64,000 nucleotides of DNA from Paracyclopina nana (Eukaryota > Arthropoda > Copepoda > Cyclopoida > Cyclopettidae). Below, piece by piece: positions 1-11,477 of this stretch. Each line of letters begins with the position of its first letter. The first letter of the stretch is position 1. A program made the position numbers and the translations under genes. Below the pieces are notes generated by a model. The model was not told where the DNA came from. It made no database searches and saw nothing but the letters and a program-made list of their open reading frames with translations. The DNA lies in NCBI GenBank assembly GCA_019096065.1, contig JAGUCH010000004.1:5890001-5954000 (forward strand), in the 5' to 3' direction.

Positions 1-1
1 C

Positions 2-481
2 TCGGATAACTCACCTGAGGAATTAATGGCATACATGAATGATTTGCATGGAGACTGGTTAGCAGTCCAGCATGGAGCTGCTTTAGCAGAGTAAGTCAAC
101 ATCATAATTATGTCGCGCCGGGTCGCAATTGTTTATAAATAAAGCGCCACCTACAATTTAGCGATATTTCAAAAACTTTATAAAATAAAAATAAAGAGGG
201 CGCTGTTTGTAAACAAAGCCATTCGAATTGACCCAACGCATGCCTTTATTTTTTTAAAAGTTTTTAAAATTGTCTTTCCTTATGATTGCAGGGAACTTAT
301 GGCAAAATATGAGATTGCAGGCATTCCCAGCTTGGTGGTCGTGAGCAAAGATGGCCGACTCTTGAGCATCAACGGTCGAACTGAAGTCACGGAGAAGGGT
401 CCCAAAGCATTTCAGATGTGGCTTCAATGTGCCAATTCCAGAAGCAAATCAATCGTGTCGAGGATGTCAATGTCACATTGA
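2..481 (+). CDS. Nucleoredoxin-like (thioredoxin-fold) protein, 3' part
   Basis: Two exons are visible: 2-90 and 292-481, joined across a 201-bp GT-AG intron in phase 2 (GA|G). The 5' part lies outside the window. The reading continues SDNSPEELMAYMNDLHGDW, then a thioredoxin-fold C-terminal half containing YEIAGIPSLVVVSKDG, where the IP pair is the cis-proline loop facing the active site of thioredoxins. The order SDNSPEEL, then HGDWLAV, GIPSLVVV and NGRTEV resembles nucleoredoxin-like protein 2 and tryparedoxin-type proteins (family knowledge). The catalytic WCxxC would be upstream and cannot be checked. The likely role is a cytosolic thiol-disulfide or redox-signalling protein. The tail after the fold (CANSRSKSIV onward) is short and not recognised. 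The TGA stop is at 479-481. I am fairly sure of the fold and less sure of the subfamily. Confidence 0.8.
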
Positions 482-743
482 AATTCTTAGTACTTTTGCA
501 ACCGAATTTGGGCTATCAATACAAGAAATAGAATGGAGGAAAAAGTGAAAATCATCCTCCTCGGTCACTGCGACAATTTTCCAAATGAGTAGCGCCAATT
601 TTTGAGTTGTTGTTGCTCCATATTGAAATGTACTCAAACATGAAAAATTGACCCTAATAATTTAATAGCAAACCGACGAGCTCACTTTCTTCTATCATGG
701 TTAATATCTGTGTCGTCCACCTAGCAATTCAGTTGTGAGGAAA

Positions 744-2214
744 ATGTCATCTCATAAACATCTCACGATATTGGGTCTCATATTGGCAGCATTTTTGCCT
801 AGCCTTAACTACGGGTATGAGGACGCTTCTGACCTCTTTGCTGGATATTTCATTGATACCGGCTATGGAGACAGTTTTTTGGCTGAGCTTCTATCTGCCA
901 AATTCATTATGAAAAATGGACGTAAGTTATCATCTTTGAGTTAAGTTGAAGCAAGAAATAGCAATTTTTTACCACCATAGCTTATGCACACCTTCTGGAT
1001 GATCTATTTCCTGATTTGGAACGAGTAAAGAGAAGCATCAAAGAAAAGCCAAGAATCACCCAAGAGCCCAAATATTACAACCAATCAGTGGTGAAAAATT
1101 GGAGGCCCATTGAGCATGCTCAAAGGTTACACAATGCTAAACCCTCTCCTGTTTACCAGCCTAAAAAGCTGTATGGAAATAATGTTCAGTATGGAAATCA
1201 CACCTACAAACTTCAAGTTTCAAACAGTCAAGCACCTTACAAGAAAACTCCCTATTTTCCACCTCCATCTTACTCAAAAAAGCCCATCGGCCAACTAGGC
1301 GTTCAACTCAAAAATTCTACTTACCACCAAAACACAACAATTAAGAGAAATGACCTGACTCCAGTGTATCACAAGTAAATTCACCCATTTCCAAATTAAG
1401 AACACCGATTTAAAAATGCAAATATTTTATTCAGGCCTCAAGTGAGAAGACCAGTTAACAAACATAGGTTTGTAGATAAAAATCCATTTGTCACTGAAGT
1501 CTTGGAAAGGCCCAAAAGCCCTTATTACTCGAATGTCATTGAACTTCCTGATCATCAAACCAAGTTTGAATATTTACCAGACAACATCACTGTCTATGAA
1601 AAGAAGAAGCTTCCCAAGGCCATCCCACCTTTCCCATTCGGATTTTTTACCAAGGATCCAGTGAGGCCTTTTCCCCCAGGTGCACTATTCACAGCTATGC
1701 CTGCCTGGATTGTCCCATTTGTGCCTTTTGGAATTTGGGAGCTGAGAATCCCCATTGCTTGGGATATGAACTACATTGTGGAGAGCTTGAATGGCTATAA
1801 TGATGATGACTTCACTTATGGAAGAAGTTTCTCCAATCAACAGCTCAACTTTTATGGATGGATTGAAAACCTACTTGGCACAACTTTAGGCATGAATGGA
1901 AAGGCTTGCGTGCAAAGGCTCATTTGTGAATTGGCTGAGGCTCCAATCGACCAAAGAAGCCTCATGGGAGAAATTTTACACCGCATAGTAGAGTAAGCCT
2001 TTTTCAAAACTAACAAAACTATCTTGACTTAATCTTAAACTATGTTTATTTTAGGCCAAGACGAGATGGTAATTCTATAAACAATGAATACATAGAGGCT
2101 GAAGACCGAGGCCGAACTTTTGGCCACTGCTTTGACTTGTATGGAAGTTGCCCATTGACAATAAGAAGAATGCTGCCTGACAACTATGTGACAATGATGA
2201 AAAAACGTAGGTGA
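744..2214 (+). CDS. Secreted DM4/DM12-family protein
   Basis: Four exons: 744-921, 981-1374, 1435-1992 and 2055-2214, with introns of 59, 60 and 62 bp; the phases join without a frameshift to give about 429 residues. The ATG at 744 begins MSSHKHLTILGLILAAFLP, a signal peptide, so the product is probably secreted. Residues about 60-230 are basic and rich in Pro, Tyr and Lys (for example KKTPYFPPPSYSKKP). From about residue 300 comes the C-terminal domain: PIAWDMNYIVESLNGY, then YGWIENLLGTTLGMNG, KACVQRLICELAEAP and GHCFDLYGSCPLTI. The four cysteines (ACVQRLIC, HCFDLYGSC) and the FYGWIE/GMNGKACVQRLICE pattern are the hallmark of the DM4/DM12 family (DM4_12), a set of arthropod proteins with unknown biochemical role. 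The stop TGA (2212-2214) overlaps a possible AG|GTGA donor, so a further exon cannot be fully excluded, but a polyadenylation signal follows 67 bp later. Confidence 0.88.
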
Positions 2215-2280
2215 TTACAGTTAAATTGTAGTCATCTTTAGGGGTCCTACTTTAATTTTATGATTTGGTTGCTAGAAACA

Positions 2281-2286
2281 AATAAA
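2281..2286 (+). terminator. Predicted polyadenylation signal
   Basis: A canonical AATAAA lies 67 bp after the stop codon of the DM4/DM12 gene, a usual distance for a short 3' UTR. Confidence 0.5.
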
Positions 2287-5200
2287 CATTCATAATTGAG
2301 AACAGCTTGGGTTGAAGGTAAATTGTAAGAGGTAAAAAAGGTGCTCAAATATGGATCATTTGACAAAAAGATGGGGTTTAGCAGATACGTTATGGTAACT
2401 CTTCCTGGTTGAGTGAAGAACTACTAATAATGCAACATTTCCGTTCAATCTGGGCGTAATTATTGACATTTCTGACTTCCATGTTGCGAGGCACTGCTCA
2501 AAAATCAAGCTATTCTCATAACTTATGATAAGCAGCAGAAATACGATAATTTCTTAAGTTCCACATTTGTTCAAAAAAGTTGTTCTCAAATCCAATTTAC
2601 CGCAGTGTTTTTTGGCTTTGTGTCAATCCTCACATTTTCATGCTTGACTTATTTATTGAGGAAGCATCATACATAATATCCTGTGTAAAAATAATGAAAC
2701 GTAACCAAGAAAAATATTTGGCTTTTTTCCTTCTTCTCAAGAATTGTTTGAAAACATGGGAAAAAGTGTAGCTAATTGTCACGAAAAGTTGACCCCCACC
2801 CTACCTACACCAAAGCTTTGATTCACTGAGAAGAAACCTGAGTCATGTGCCAAAAAAATGGACCTGGATAGTGTACTACATAATTAACTGAAAAGAGGGT
2901 TAAGCATGCTATTAAGGGGCCAGAAGGACCTAGAAAAACATTTAGTCTTGCTAATGCTCCATAAATTAACAATCAACTTGTTTCAACATCAAAATTGCAT
3001 CCTGCATGATGCTATTTTGGCTCCATTCTTCTTCCAGTTATTTCAGCTAGGCCATAAAATATTTCATATCTAATAGGATATACTGTAAAGTGTGTAGTAA
3101 TAAAACCCTGCAAAGGGCATGTATGTAGATATAGCATAGTAGGCACTAATGGGCCCAGATGATCTTTTCCCCCAGACTCTGCAATTTGTTCGCTCTCAAG
3201 TTCCTAGAATCATCCAACACAGGCCCCAAAAGCATAAAGTGATGATTTTCCAATCCAGAATTTTGTGGAAACAAAGTGGAGCTCATTGTCTACCATTAGA
3301 ATCTGCTAGTAGGTGCTCTAAAAGCTCTGTGAGGCAATTAAAAAATAATGGGAGACGCATGGGTGATGTTGGAAGAGAAGAGGCCAATTATAATTCAAAG
3401 GTTTGAAGATAAAGCAAACAGGATTTATAGGAAAATTAGTAACCACTTACTTTTACAAAAAAGGTTTCAGCAGTTTTTGACTATTTTTATGGATTTGCCC
3501 AGAGGCTTCCTTTGCTTTGGCTGTCATTACGACCTCAAGAGTCAACCCTTTATTTTATGATGCTGTCAGCCATGATCTAATCTCTTCTTCAGGACAGGAG
3601 CAGTATTTTCCCAACGTTTTTGCCATTTGTGCCCACCCTGTAGTCTATTCAGGTAACCAAACCACTTAGGTGGTCTACTTCAATGGGTGTTTTTCTTTAT
3701 AGCTACTTTTTTGGCTACTGTGTTGAGAGCCGAAAAAAGAGAGGAATTTTTCAAAAGAAGAAAAACAGATTTTTTCCCTGCAAGAAAAAATGATCCGACA
3801 AGATTTATTTTTCCAAGAAGTTTCATAATAACCAGAGTAATTGAAGCCATGCTTAAATTCATCAATCAAAGTGTCAACCATGAAATGATTACAAATTGTA
3901 CATAAAGAAGGTTTTAGAAAATCCGTTTTTTCCCATTCAAAATTGTATTTACAGCATTGCATGTTTGATATTTGCTACAGTGTTGCTACATAGTTTGTCT
4001 TCTCCTTCCTATTTTTATCAGTTACAATGAATGGACTCAGACGCGGATCTATTAATGAGACAAGGCCAACGTTTCAACTGACCAAAATAAATAATTGGAC
4101 AATTAGCAATGATACTATATAAAATCGTGCAAATTGCTTCCAAAAATGTTGATGACTTGGCTACAGCTCCATCAAGTCATCCAAGTGCCATTCTTTCTAC
4201 ATTTGCAGTAGGCAAGACAAATCGGTTTAATTTTATAGATAGGCAATAATAACAAGCTGAGCAAGGAACTCATAATTAAGGTTTCTGTCTTGTCAAGTCC
4301 TTGGGAAGTTTGTAACGCCGATATCTCTTCAGATGTCAACGTTTCAGCTTGCAATAGCTGCCATCACAAATCACTCCATATAAAAGATCCTTGACAATGA
4401 ATGAATTTAGATCACATTCTCACTTCTTCAAGAAGAGCACTCAAGGAACAAATGATGATGGTGCTCAAGGTTCAATACCATGAGAACCATGTGGGTTACT
4501 TTTATGTATACATGGTACACAATATATTTCACAATTTCCAAAATAAAAATAAAAATGCCTCCTTCTTGAGCAAACTCTTTGATGAGTATCTTCTCCTCTT
4601 GGAATTTCAGAGTCATGAATGCAGAAAAAATGTGGACATTTTTTAGTTGCACTTCAACTGTACATATTGACACACAAATCTAGATGTTTATCAGCTCTTC
4701 CACAAAAAAACCTCGAGGACACGTTAATTTGTCTTTAAAAGATGATCATCTAGCTGCATTTGTGATAACACTCCCAGTTAATACTTGTTTACCACCAGGA
4801 ACTGCACTTGATTGCATTGAAATCACTCACTCAATGATGATGTGACAAAATGAACAGAAGCAAGTAGCAACCCAATAACCACAACATGTTCAAATCAAAA
4901 ATTAGTGAAGCAGAAAATGAATTTCTCTGGTTTTCAAACTCAGATGCTCATAGAAAATACTCAACATCAAATAGAAGGGAAAAGATGAAAGAAAGAATCG
5001 AAGCGATTGGACACATAATTGACACCTCTGAAGCCTAGATTGTTTCACAAATTTTTTTCACCATAGATGTCGTATTTGAAGGGGAGTTTTTTAATGGGTC
5101 CACCCCACTGTGCAATCTTGGTGATGGATCACTGAATTTGGACAATGTCCTGGATTTCTTTTGTGACTGCTTCTTTTCCTCTTGATGGATGGAGTACAGG

Positions 5201-7408
5201 AGAAGAAATTCTCACAAGCAATTCCCAAAAAATATTAGCTATTGAGACTTTGTAATATTAAGAAGAAAAACTAGCTTTCAATAAGAAATCCACTATTTAA
5301 AAGCCTGACAATGAGGGGCCTTATACCTCTTACAGGGAAGACACTATTTTTACCTCACCATAAAAAAGATTGAGTACATGAGATTTCATCAGGGACAAGG
5401 GAAACACATCTCTTTGTTTTCTAGCATTTTCACTTATTCAGCCATATTTGGGCAAAAAGAACACAATGTGCTCACCCAATCAGAAGTGATGTGAAATTCC
5501 TAACATTTGGATCTCATGAAAACAATGACACTAGAGGACCAAAAAAATGGCCAATTGATATTTTTTGTTATAGGCATTTAGATTAACTGGACCACCAGCC
5601 ATGCAATCTCAATTCCTATTTATATAGTAGTGCTACACATACCTATCACGATTTGAAAAGACAATTTACAGCTTCACGAAATTAGAATTCCTTCCAGCAT
5701 TGCATTCTTTGTGCTATTTTTATGAGCTGGGGGACAGAAGTAGAAGCAACAAAAAGTTGGATAAAATGCTCAATCCTCCTCTGATAAGTAGGAGTCCAAT
5801 CAAAGTGGCATTCTGAACATTTGAACTTGTTTTTTTCTGCTCATAGCATTTCACTTACAGAAAATGGCAAAAAAGTCTGTCTTGAGGGTGTGTTGTGTCT
5901 GATTGGTAGCATTTTTGTCACCAGATGATCTTTTGGCACGCGATCATCATCATTATGACAGTCATCATCACCAAAAGCTTGTCTGTCATTGCTTCTTCCG
6001 TCTTTGAAGAATTCTTTGCTTCAATGTGCAGTAATGCAAAATTTTCACTCATCAGTGTGCAATGTCAAGGCCGAAACAACAATTACTGCAGTCTTTTTGT
6101 CTTTTCTGCAGAAAAGCAAACATGTTTTGCAGAACCAGCAGCAGACCTTCAAAGTATTTTTTTGCCAATCACACTGATACATCATGATGGCTTCTTTCTT
6201 CGTACGGATTTTTGATTGGCCTCGTGATGGTTAAAAAAGTTGATTGGAAGTGGATCTTTTTATGAACTTTTTAGGAATTTATTGCAGTTTCTTCTTTTTA
6301 TTACGGCAAGAGTATAGCTAACTGTGGTTAATTGTAGTTAGGCCTCGTTTTTTTTAAAGTCAACCAATTGGACCGTGAATTCTGACAGCTATTTATTATT
6401 ATTAGCTTGGTAAGGTTCACGCACTTCTTCGCTTTTTTCACATTGTAGGTAGGCATAACTACGGTGTTTTGAACGCAATTTTAAAATAATTCGGTTTATC
6501 AATGCAAAATGGAAAAACAGTAAGGCTATTATTATTAACTTCCTCGGCTTGAAAATTCCAAGAATAATGGAAGAAGTTCAACATCGTCATCGTCGTGATG
6601 CTGATAAGACTCGGATCGATTTACATTGGAATTCAATTTTCAGCATTCTTTGGAGTAATTCGATCGTTTGGTTGATGGATCAAAACCACATTTTAATAAG
6701 CCGCAGTTTCAAATTGTTATCATGGCTGCACAAAATGAATGGCCAGGTTTTGCAAGCATTGCACACTTTAGGCTCAATTAAACTGTCCAAAAGTTCTTTT
6801 TTATTGAGCTTTAATTATTGCCACTGCCAAAATATTGACAACTGGATTGCGAAAGCATGAAGAAGTAAGACTTTTTGCAAGACGAGCAAATGTTTGATAA
6901 GTCATGTCAACCCGTAGCCTCGAGATTGATTTTCATGGGGAAATTGCATTTTAACCACATTTTTTTGCAACTATTCAAATAAGTCCATTTATGTCTGTAA
7001 CTCGTCACACTAATAAAATCATAAAAAGAAGAAGGACAAGAAGGAGGTTTTTCAATGGCAACATGCAAGAGTTAATTGCTTAGCCAAAAATGGTAATAAT
7101 GAATAGTGATTTTCTTTTTTTTTTCTTGGACCTGAAGGAAACCAGCTTTAAATTCAAGCCAAATGGCATAAGAATTCCTAAAGTACGTAAGGAATCGAAG
7201 GGACTTTCCGGCACACCTCGCTAATTGATTAGATTTGCCGAAAAAGTTACAACTTAGCACGATTTGGCTTGAAAATTGGTAATCAACAAAAACCACGTGG
7301 GTTGCCATTGGGACAAATATGAGCGTTTTACCTCGAATCGCAAAAAATCCAGCTGATCAAAGAACTTACCTTGGAAGATGAATCATATCCTGCTGTCAAA
7401 TGAGTTGT
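2287..7408. other. Intergenic, no supported gene
   Basis: About 5.1 kb of AT-rich sequence. Open frames here are all under about 105 codons, lack family-like composition, and several overlap on opposite strands. I see no signal peptide with a following exon, no tandem repeat and no recognisable transposon ends. A gene on the basis of a small exon chain cannot be excluded by eye. Confidence 0.5.
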
Positions 7409-7420
7409 GCCATTCCATAA
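7409..7420. repeat. Left 12-bp direct repeat (candidate target-site duplication)
   Basis: GCCATTCCATAA at 7409-7420 is repeated exactly at 14584-14595, immediately outside the matching inverted ends of the satellite-bearing element. This is what insertion of the whole 7.2 kb block as one unit would leave. The true duplication could be 8-9 bp with a few chance matches. Confidence 0.75.
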
Positions 7421-7659
7421 CGGTGTGTCTAAATACTGCACCAAGCTGCAATGGACTGCATCAACCAGCACTGGACTGTACCACACTGCAACAGGCTTGA
7501 AAAAGCTAAAAACGTCAGTTCAGACAGTTGCATCAGCTGCATGCCTCAATGCGCGCCGAAGAGTGAGCTGAATTTCCCAAAATAAAACAACACATAATTC
7601 CAATGCATAAAGAGGAAGCGATTGATGACATAAAAACAATGCCAAAAGACGTGAATTCG

Positions 7660-10600
7660 GGCGCAAGCTTTTTGTTTCAGTGGGCAACTGAAAATCGCAT
7701 CGCCACTAGCATTTCGCTACTACAGCCAGCTTTCAAACTGAATTTGCCACACTGCACCAGAAGTAACTTTTTTCAAAGTGGTTTGTGGAAAAGTTTCTTT
7801 TTACCACTAGCTTCCATGGAAAACTAGAGTTTCAGTTTTGTCGCAAACTTTTTGTTTCAGTAGGCAACTGAAAATCGCATCGCCACTAGCATTTCGCTAC
7901 TACAGCCAGCTTTCAAACTGAATTTGCCACACTGCACCAGAAGTAACTTTTTTCAAAGTGGTTTGTGGAAAAGTTTCCTTGCAGCACTAGCTTCCATGGA
8001 AAACTAGAGTTTCAGTTTTGTCGCAAACTTTTTGTTTCAGTAGGCAACTGAAAATCGCATCGCCACTAGCATTTCGCTACTACAGCCAGCTTTCAAACTG
8101 AATTTGCCACACTGCACCAGAAGTAACTTTTTTCAAAGTGGTTTGTGGAAAAGTTTCCTTTTACCACTAGCTTCCATGGAAAACTAGAGTTTCAGTTTTG
8201 TCGCAAACTTTTTGTTTCAGTAGGCAACTGAAAATCGCATCGCCACTAGCATTTCGCTACGACAGCAAGCCTTCAAACTGAATTTGCCACACTGCACCAG
8301 AAGTAACTTTTTTCAAAGTGGTTTGTGGAAAAGTTTCCTTTTACCACTAGCTTCCATGGAAAACTAGAGTTTCAGTTTTGTCGCAAACTTTTTGTTTCAG
8401 TAGGCAACTGAAAATCGCATCGCCACTAGCATTTCGCTACTACAGCCAGCTTTCAAACTGAATTTGCCACACTGCACCAGAAGTAACTTTTTTCAAAGTG
8501 GTTTGTGGAAAAGTTTCCTTGCAGCACTAGCTTCCATGGAAAACTAGAGTTTCAGTTTTGTTGCAAACTTTTTGTTTCAGTAGGCAACTGAAAATCGCAT
8601 CGCCACTAGCATTTCGCTACTACAGCCAGCCTTCAAACTGAATTTGCCACACTGCACCAGAAGTAACTTTTTTCAAAGTGGTTTGTGGAAAAGTTTCCTT
8701 TTACCACTAGCTTCCATGGAAAACTAGAGTTTCAGTTTTGTCGCAAACTTTTTGTTTCAGTAGGCAACTGAAAATCGCATCGCCACTAGCATTTCGCTAC
8801 TACAGCCAGCCTTCAAACTGAATTTGCCACACTGCACCAGAAGTAACTTTTTTCAAAGTGGTTTGTGGAAAAGTTTCCTTTTACCACTAGCTTCCATGGA
8901 AAACTAGAGTTTCAGTTTTGTCGCAAACTTTTTGTTTCAGTAGGCAACTGAAAATCGCATCGCCACTAGCATTTCGCTACTACAGCCAGCTTTCAAACTG
9001 AATTTGCCACACTGCACCAGAAGTAACTTTTTTCAAAGTGGTTTTTGGAAAAGTTTCCTTGCAGCACTAGCTTCCATGGAAAACTAGAGTTTCAGTTTTG
9101 TTGCAAACTTTTTGTTTTAGTAGGCAACTGAAAATCGCATCGCCACTAGCATTTCGCTACTACAGCCAGCTTTCAAACTGAATTTGCCACACTGCACCAG
9201 AAGTAACTTTTTTCAAAGTGGTTTGTGGAAAAGTTTCCTTGCAGCACTAGCTTCCATGGAAAACTAGAGTTTCAGTTTTGTCGCAAACTTTTTGTTTCAG
9301 TAGGCAACTGAAAATCGCATCGCCACTAGCATTTCGCTACTACAGCCAGCTTTCAAACTGAATTTGCCACACTGCACCAGAAGTAACTTTTTTCAAAGTG
9401 GTTTTTGGAAAAGTTTCCTTGCAGCACTAGCTTCCATGGAAAACTAGAGTTTCAGTTTTGTCGCAAACTTTTTGTTTTAGTAGGCAACTGAAAATCGCAT
9501 CGCCACTAGCATTTCGCTACTACAGCCAGCTTTCAAACTGAATTTGCCACACTGCACCAGAAGTAACTTTTTTCAAAGTGGTTTGTGGAAAAGTTTCCTT
9601 GCAGCACTAGCTTCCATGGAAAACTAGAGTTTCAGTTTTGTCGCAAACTTTTTGTTTCAGTAGGCAACTGAAAATCGCATCGCCACTAGCATTTCGCTAC
9701 TACAGCCAGCTTTCAAACTGAATTTGCCACACTGCACCAGAAGTAACTTTTTTCAAAGTGGTTTGTGGAAAAGTTTCCTTGCAGCACTAGCTTCCATGGA
9801 AAACTAGAGTTTCAGTTTTGTCGCAAACTTTTTGTTTCAGTAGGCAACTGAAAATCGCATCGCCACTAGCATTTCGCTACTACAGCCAGCTTTCAAACTG
9901 AATTTGCCACACTGCACCAGAAGTAACTTTTTTCAAAGTGGTTTGTGGAAAAGTTTCCTTGCAGCACTAGCTTCCATGGAAAACTAGAGTTTCAGTTTTG
10001 TCGCAAACTTTTTGTTTCAGTAGGCAACTGAAAATCGCATCGCCACTAGCATTTTGCTACTACAGCCAGCTTTCAAACTGAATTTGCCACACTGCACCAG
10101 AAGTAACTTTTTTCTAAGTGGTTTGTGGAAAAGTTTCCTTTTACCACTAGCTTCCATGGAAAACTAGAGTTTCAGTTTTGTCGCAAACTTTTTGTTTCAG
10201 TAGGCAACTGAAAATCGCATCGCCACTAGCATTTCGCTACTACAGCCAGCTTTCAAACTGAATTTGCCACACTGCACCAGAAGTAACTTTTTTCAAAGTG
10301 GTTTGTGGAAAAGTTTCCTTTTACCACTAGCTTCCATGGAAAACTAGAGTTTCAGTTTTGTTGCAAACTTTTTGTTTCAGTAGGCAACTGAAAATCGCAT
10401 CGCCACTAGCATTTCGCTACTACAGCCAGCTTTCAAACTGAATTTGCCACACTGCACCAGAAGTAACTTTTTTCAAAGTGGTTTTTGGAAAAGTTTCCTT
10501 GCAGCACTAGCTTCCATGGAAAACTAGAGTTTCAGTTTTGTCGCAAACTTTTTGTTTCAGTAGGCAACTGAAAATCGCATCGCCACTAGCATTTCGCTAC

Positions 10601-11112
10601 TACAGCCAGCTTTCAAACTGAATTTGCCACACTGCACCAGAAGTAACTTTTTTCAAAGTGGTTTGTGGAAAAGTTTCCTTGCAGCACTAGCTTCCATGGA
10701 AAACTAGAGTTTCAGTTTTGTCGCAAACTTTTTGTTTCAGTAGGCAACTGAAAATCGCATCGCCACTAGCATTTCGCTACTACAGCCAGCTTTCAAACTG
10801 AATTTGCCACACTGCACCAGAAGTAACTTTTTTCAAAGTGGTTTGTGGAAAAGTTTCCTTGCAGCACTAGCTTCCATGGAAAACTAGAGTTTCAGTTTTG
10901 TCGCAAACTTTTTGTTTCAGTAGGCAACTGAAAATCGCATCGCCACTAGCATTTCGCTACTACAGCCAGCTTTCAAACTGAATTTGCCACACTGCACCAG
11001 AAGTAACTTTTTTCAAAGTGGTTTGTGGAAAAGTTTCCTTGCAGCACTAGCTTCCATGGAAAACTAGAGTTTCAGTTTTGTCGCAAACTTTTTGTTTCAG
11101 TGGACAACTGAA
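7660..11112 (+). repeat. 180-bp satellite array, left arm (about 19 copies)
   Basis: The period is exactly 180 bp with very few indels. Each unit reads through TTTTTGTTTCAGTAGGCAAC, CACTGCACCAGAAGTAAC and CTTCCATGGAAAACTAG. Variants alternate at one site (TTACCACTAG versus GCAGCACTAG) and at a few single bases. Adjacent units are almost identical, pointing to recent unequal exchange or rolling-circle type amplification. Short open frames through the units are interrupted by stops and are not genes. Confidence 0.97.
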
Positions 11113-11477
11113 CTATATTTATTAATGTCATATTTCATTTTGTCAGCATTTTGGGGTACACTTTTCATTTTTTTGAACATATTGAGTTAATAGTCAATGT
11201 TTTTTGATTTCATCAAATGAACATGCAAAAAATGAGATAAAATTGAAATTTTATTATAAATATGATATGCGATGAGCATTTTTTATTTCTGTCATCATTT
11301 CTATCATCATACCATCATTGGTGGACCATTTTTAGGGTAGTTTTACTGTGAGTGCATCATAGTTTGATTAATTAATAAAGCTTTCTCTTTCTTAAGACTA
11401 AGACATATCTTAAGTGAAAGAAAGTTAGAAAAGCTAGAAAGATAGTTTACCTATGGTGGATTCCGACCCCATGAAAG
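11113..11477. other. Unique centre of the foldback element, with a small hairpin
   Basis: AT-rich 365-bp sequence between the two arms. It contains an imperfect hairpin at about 11379-11440 (arms around CTTTCTTAAGA and TCTTAAGTGAAAG). No coding frame or transposase motif is visible. Confidence 0.6.

Noticed and set aside
7603-11112. CRISPR-like appearance of regular direct repeats
   Set aside because: Units are 180 bp with no repeat/spacer distinction, and the genome is eukaryotic; it is a satellite array.
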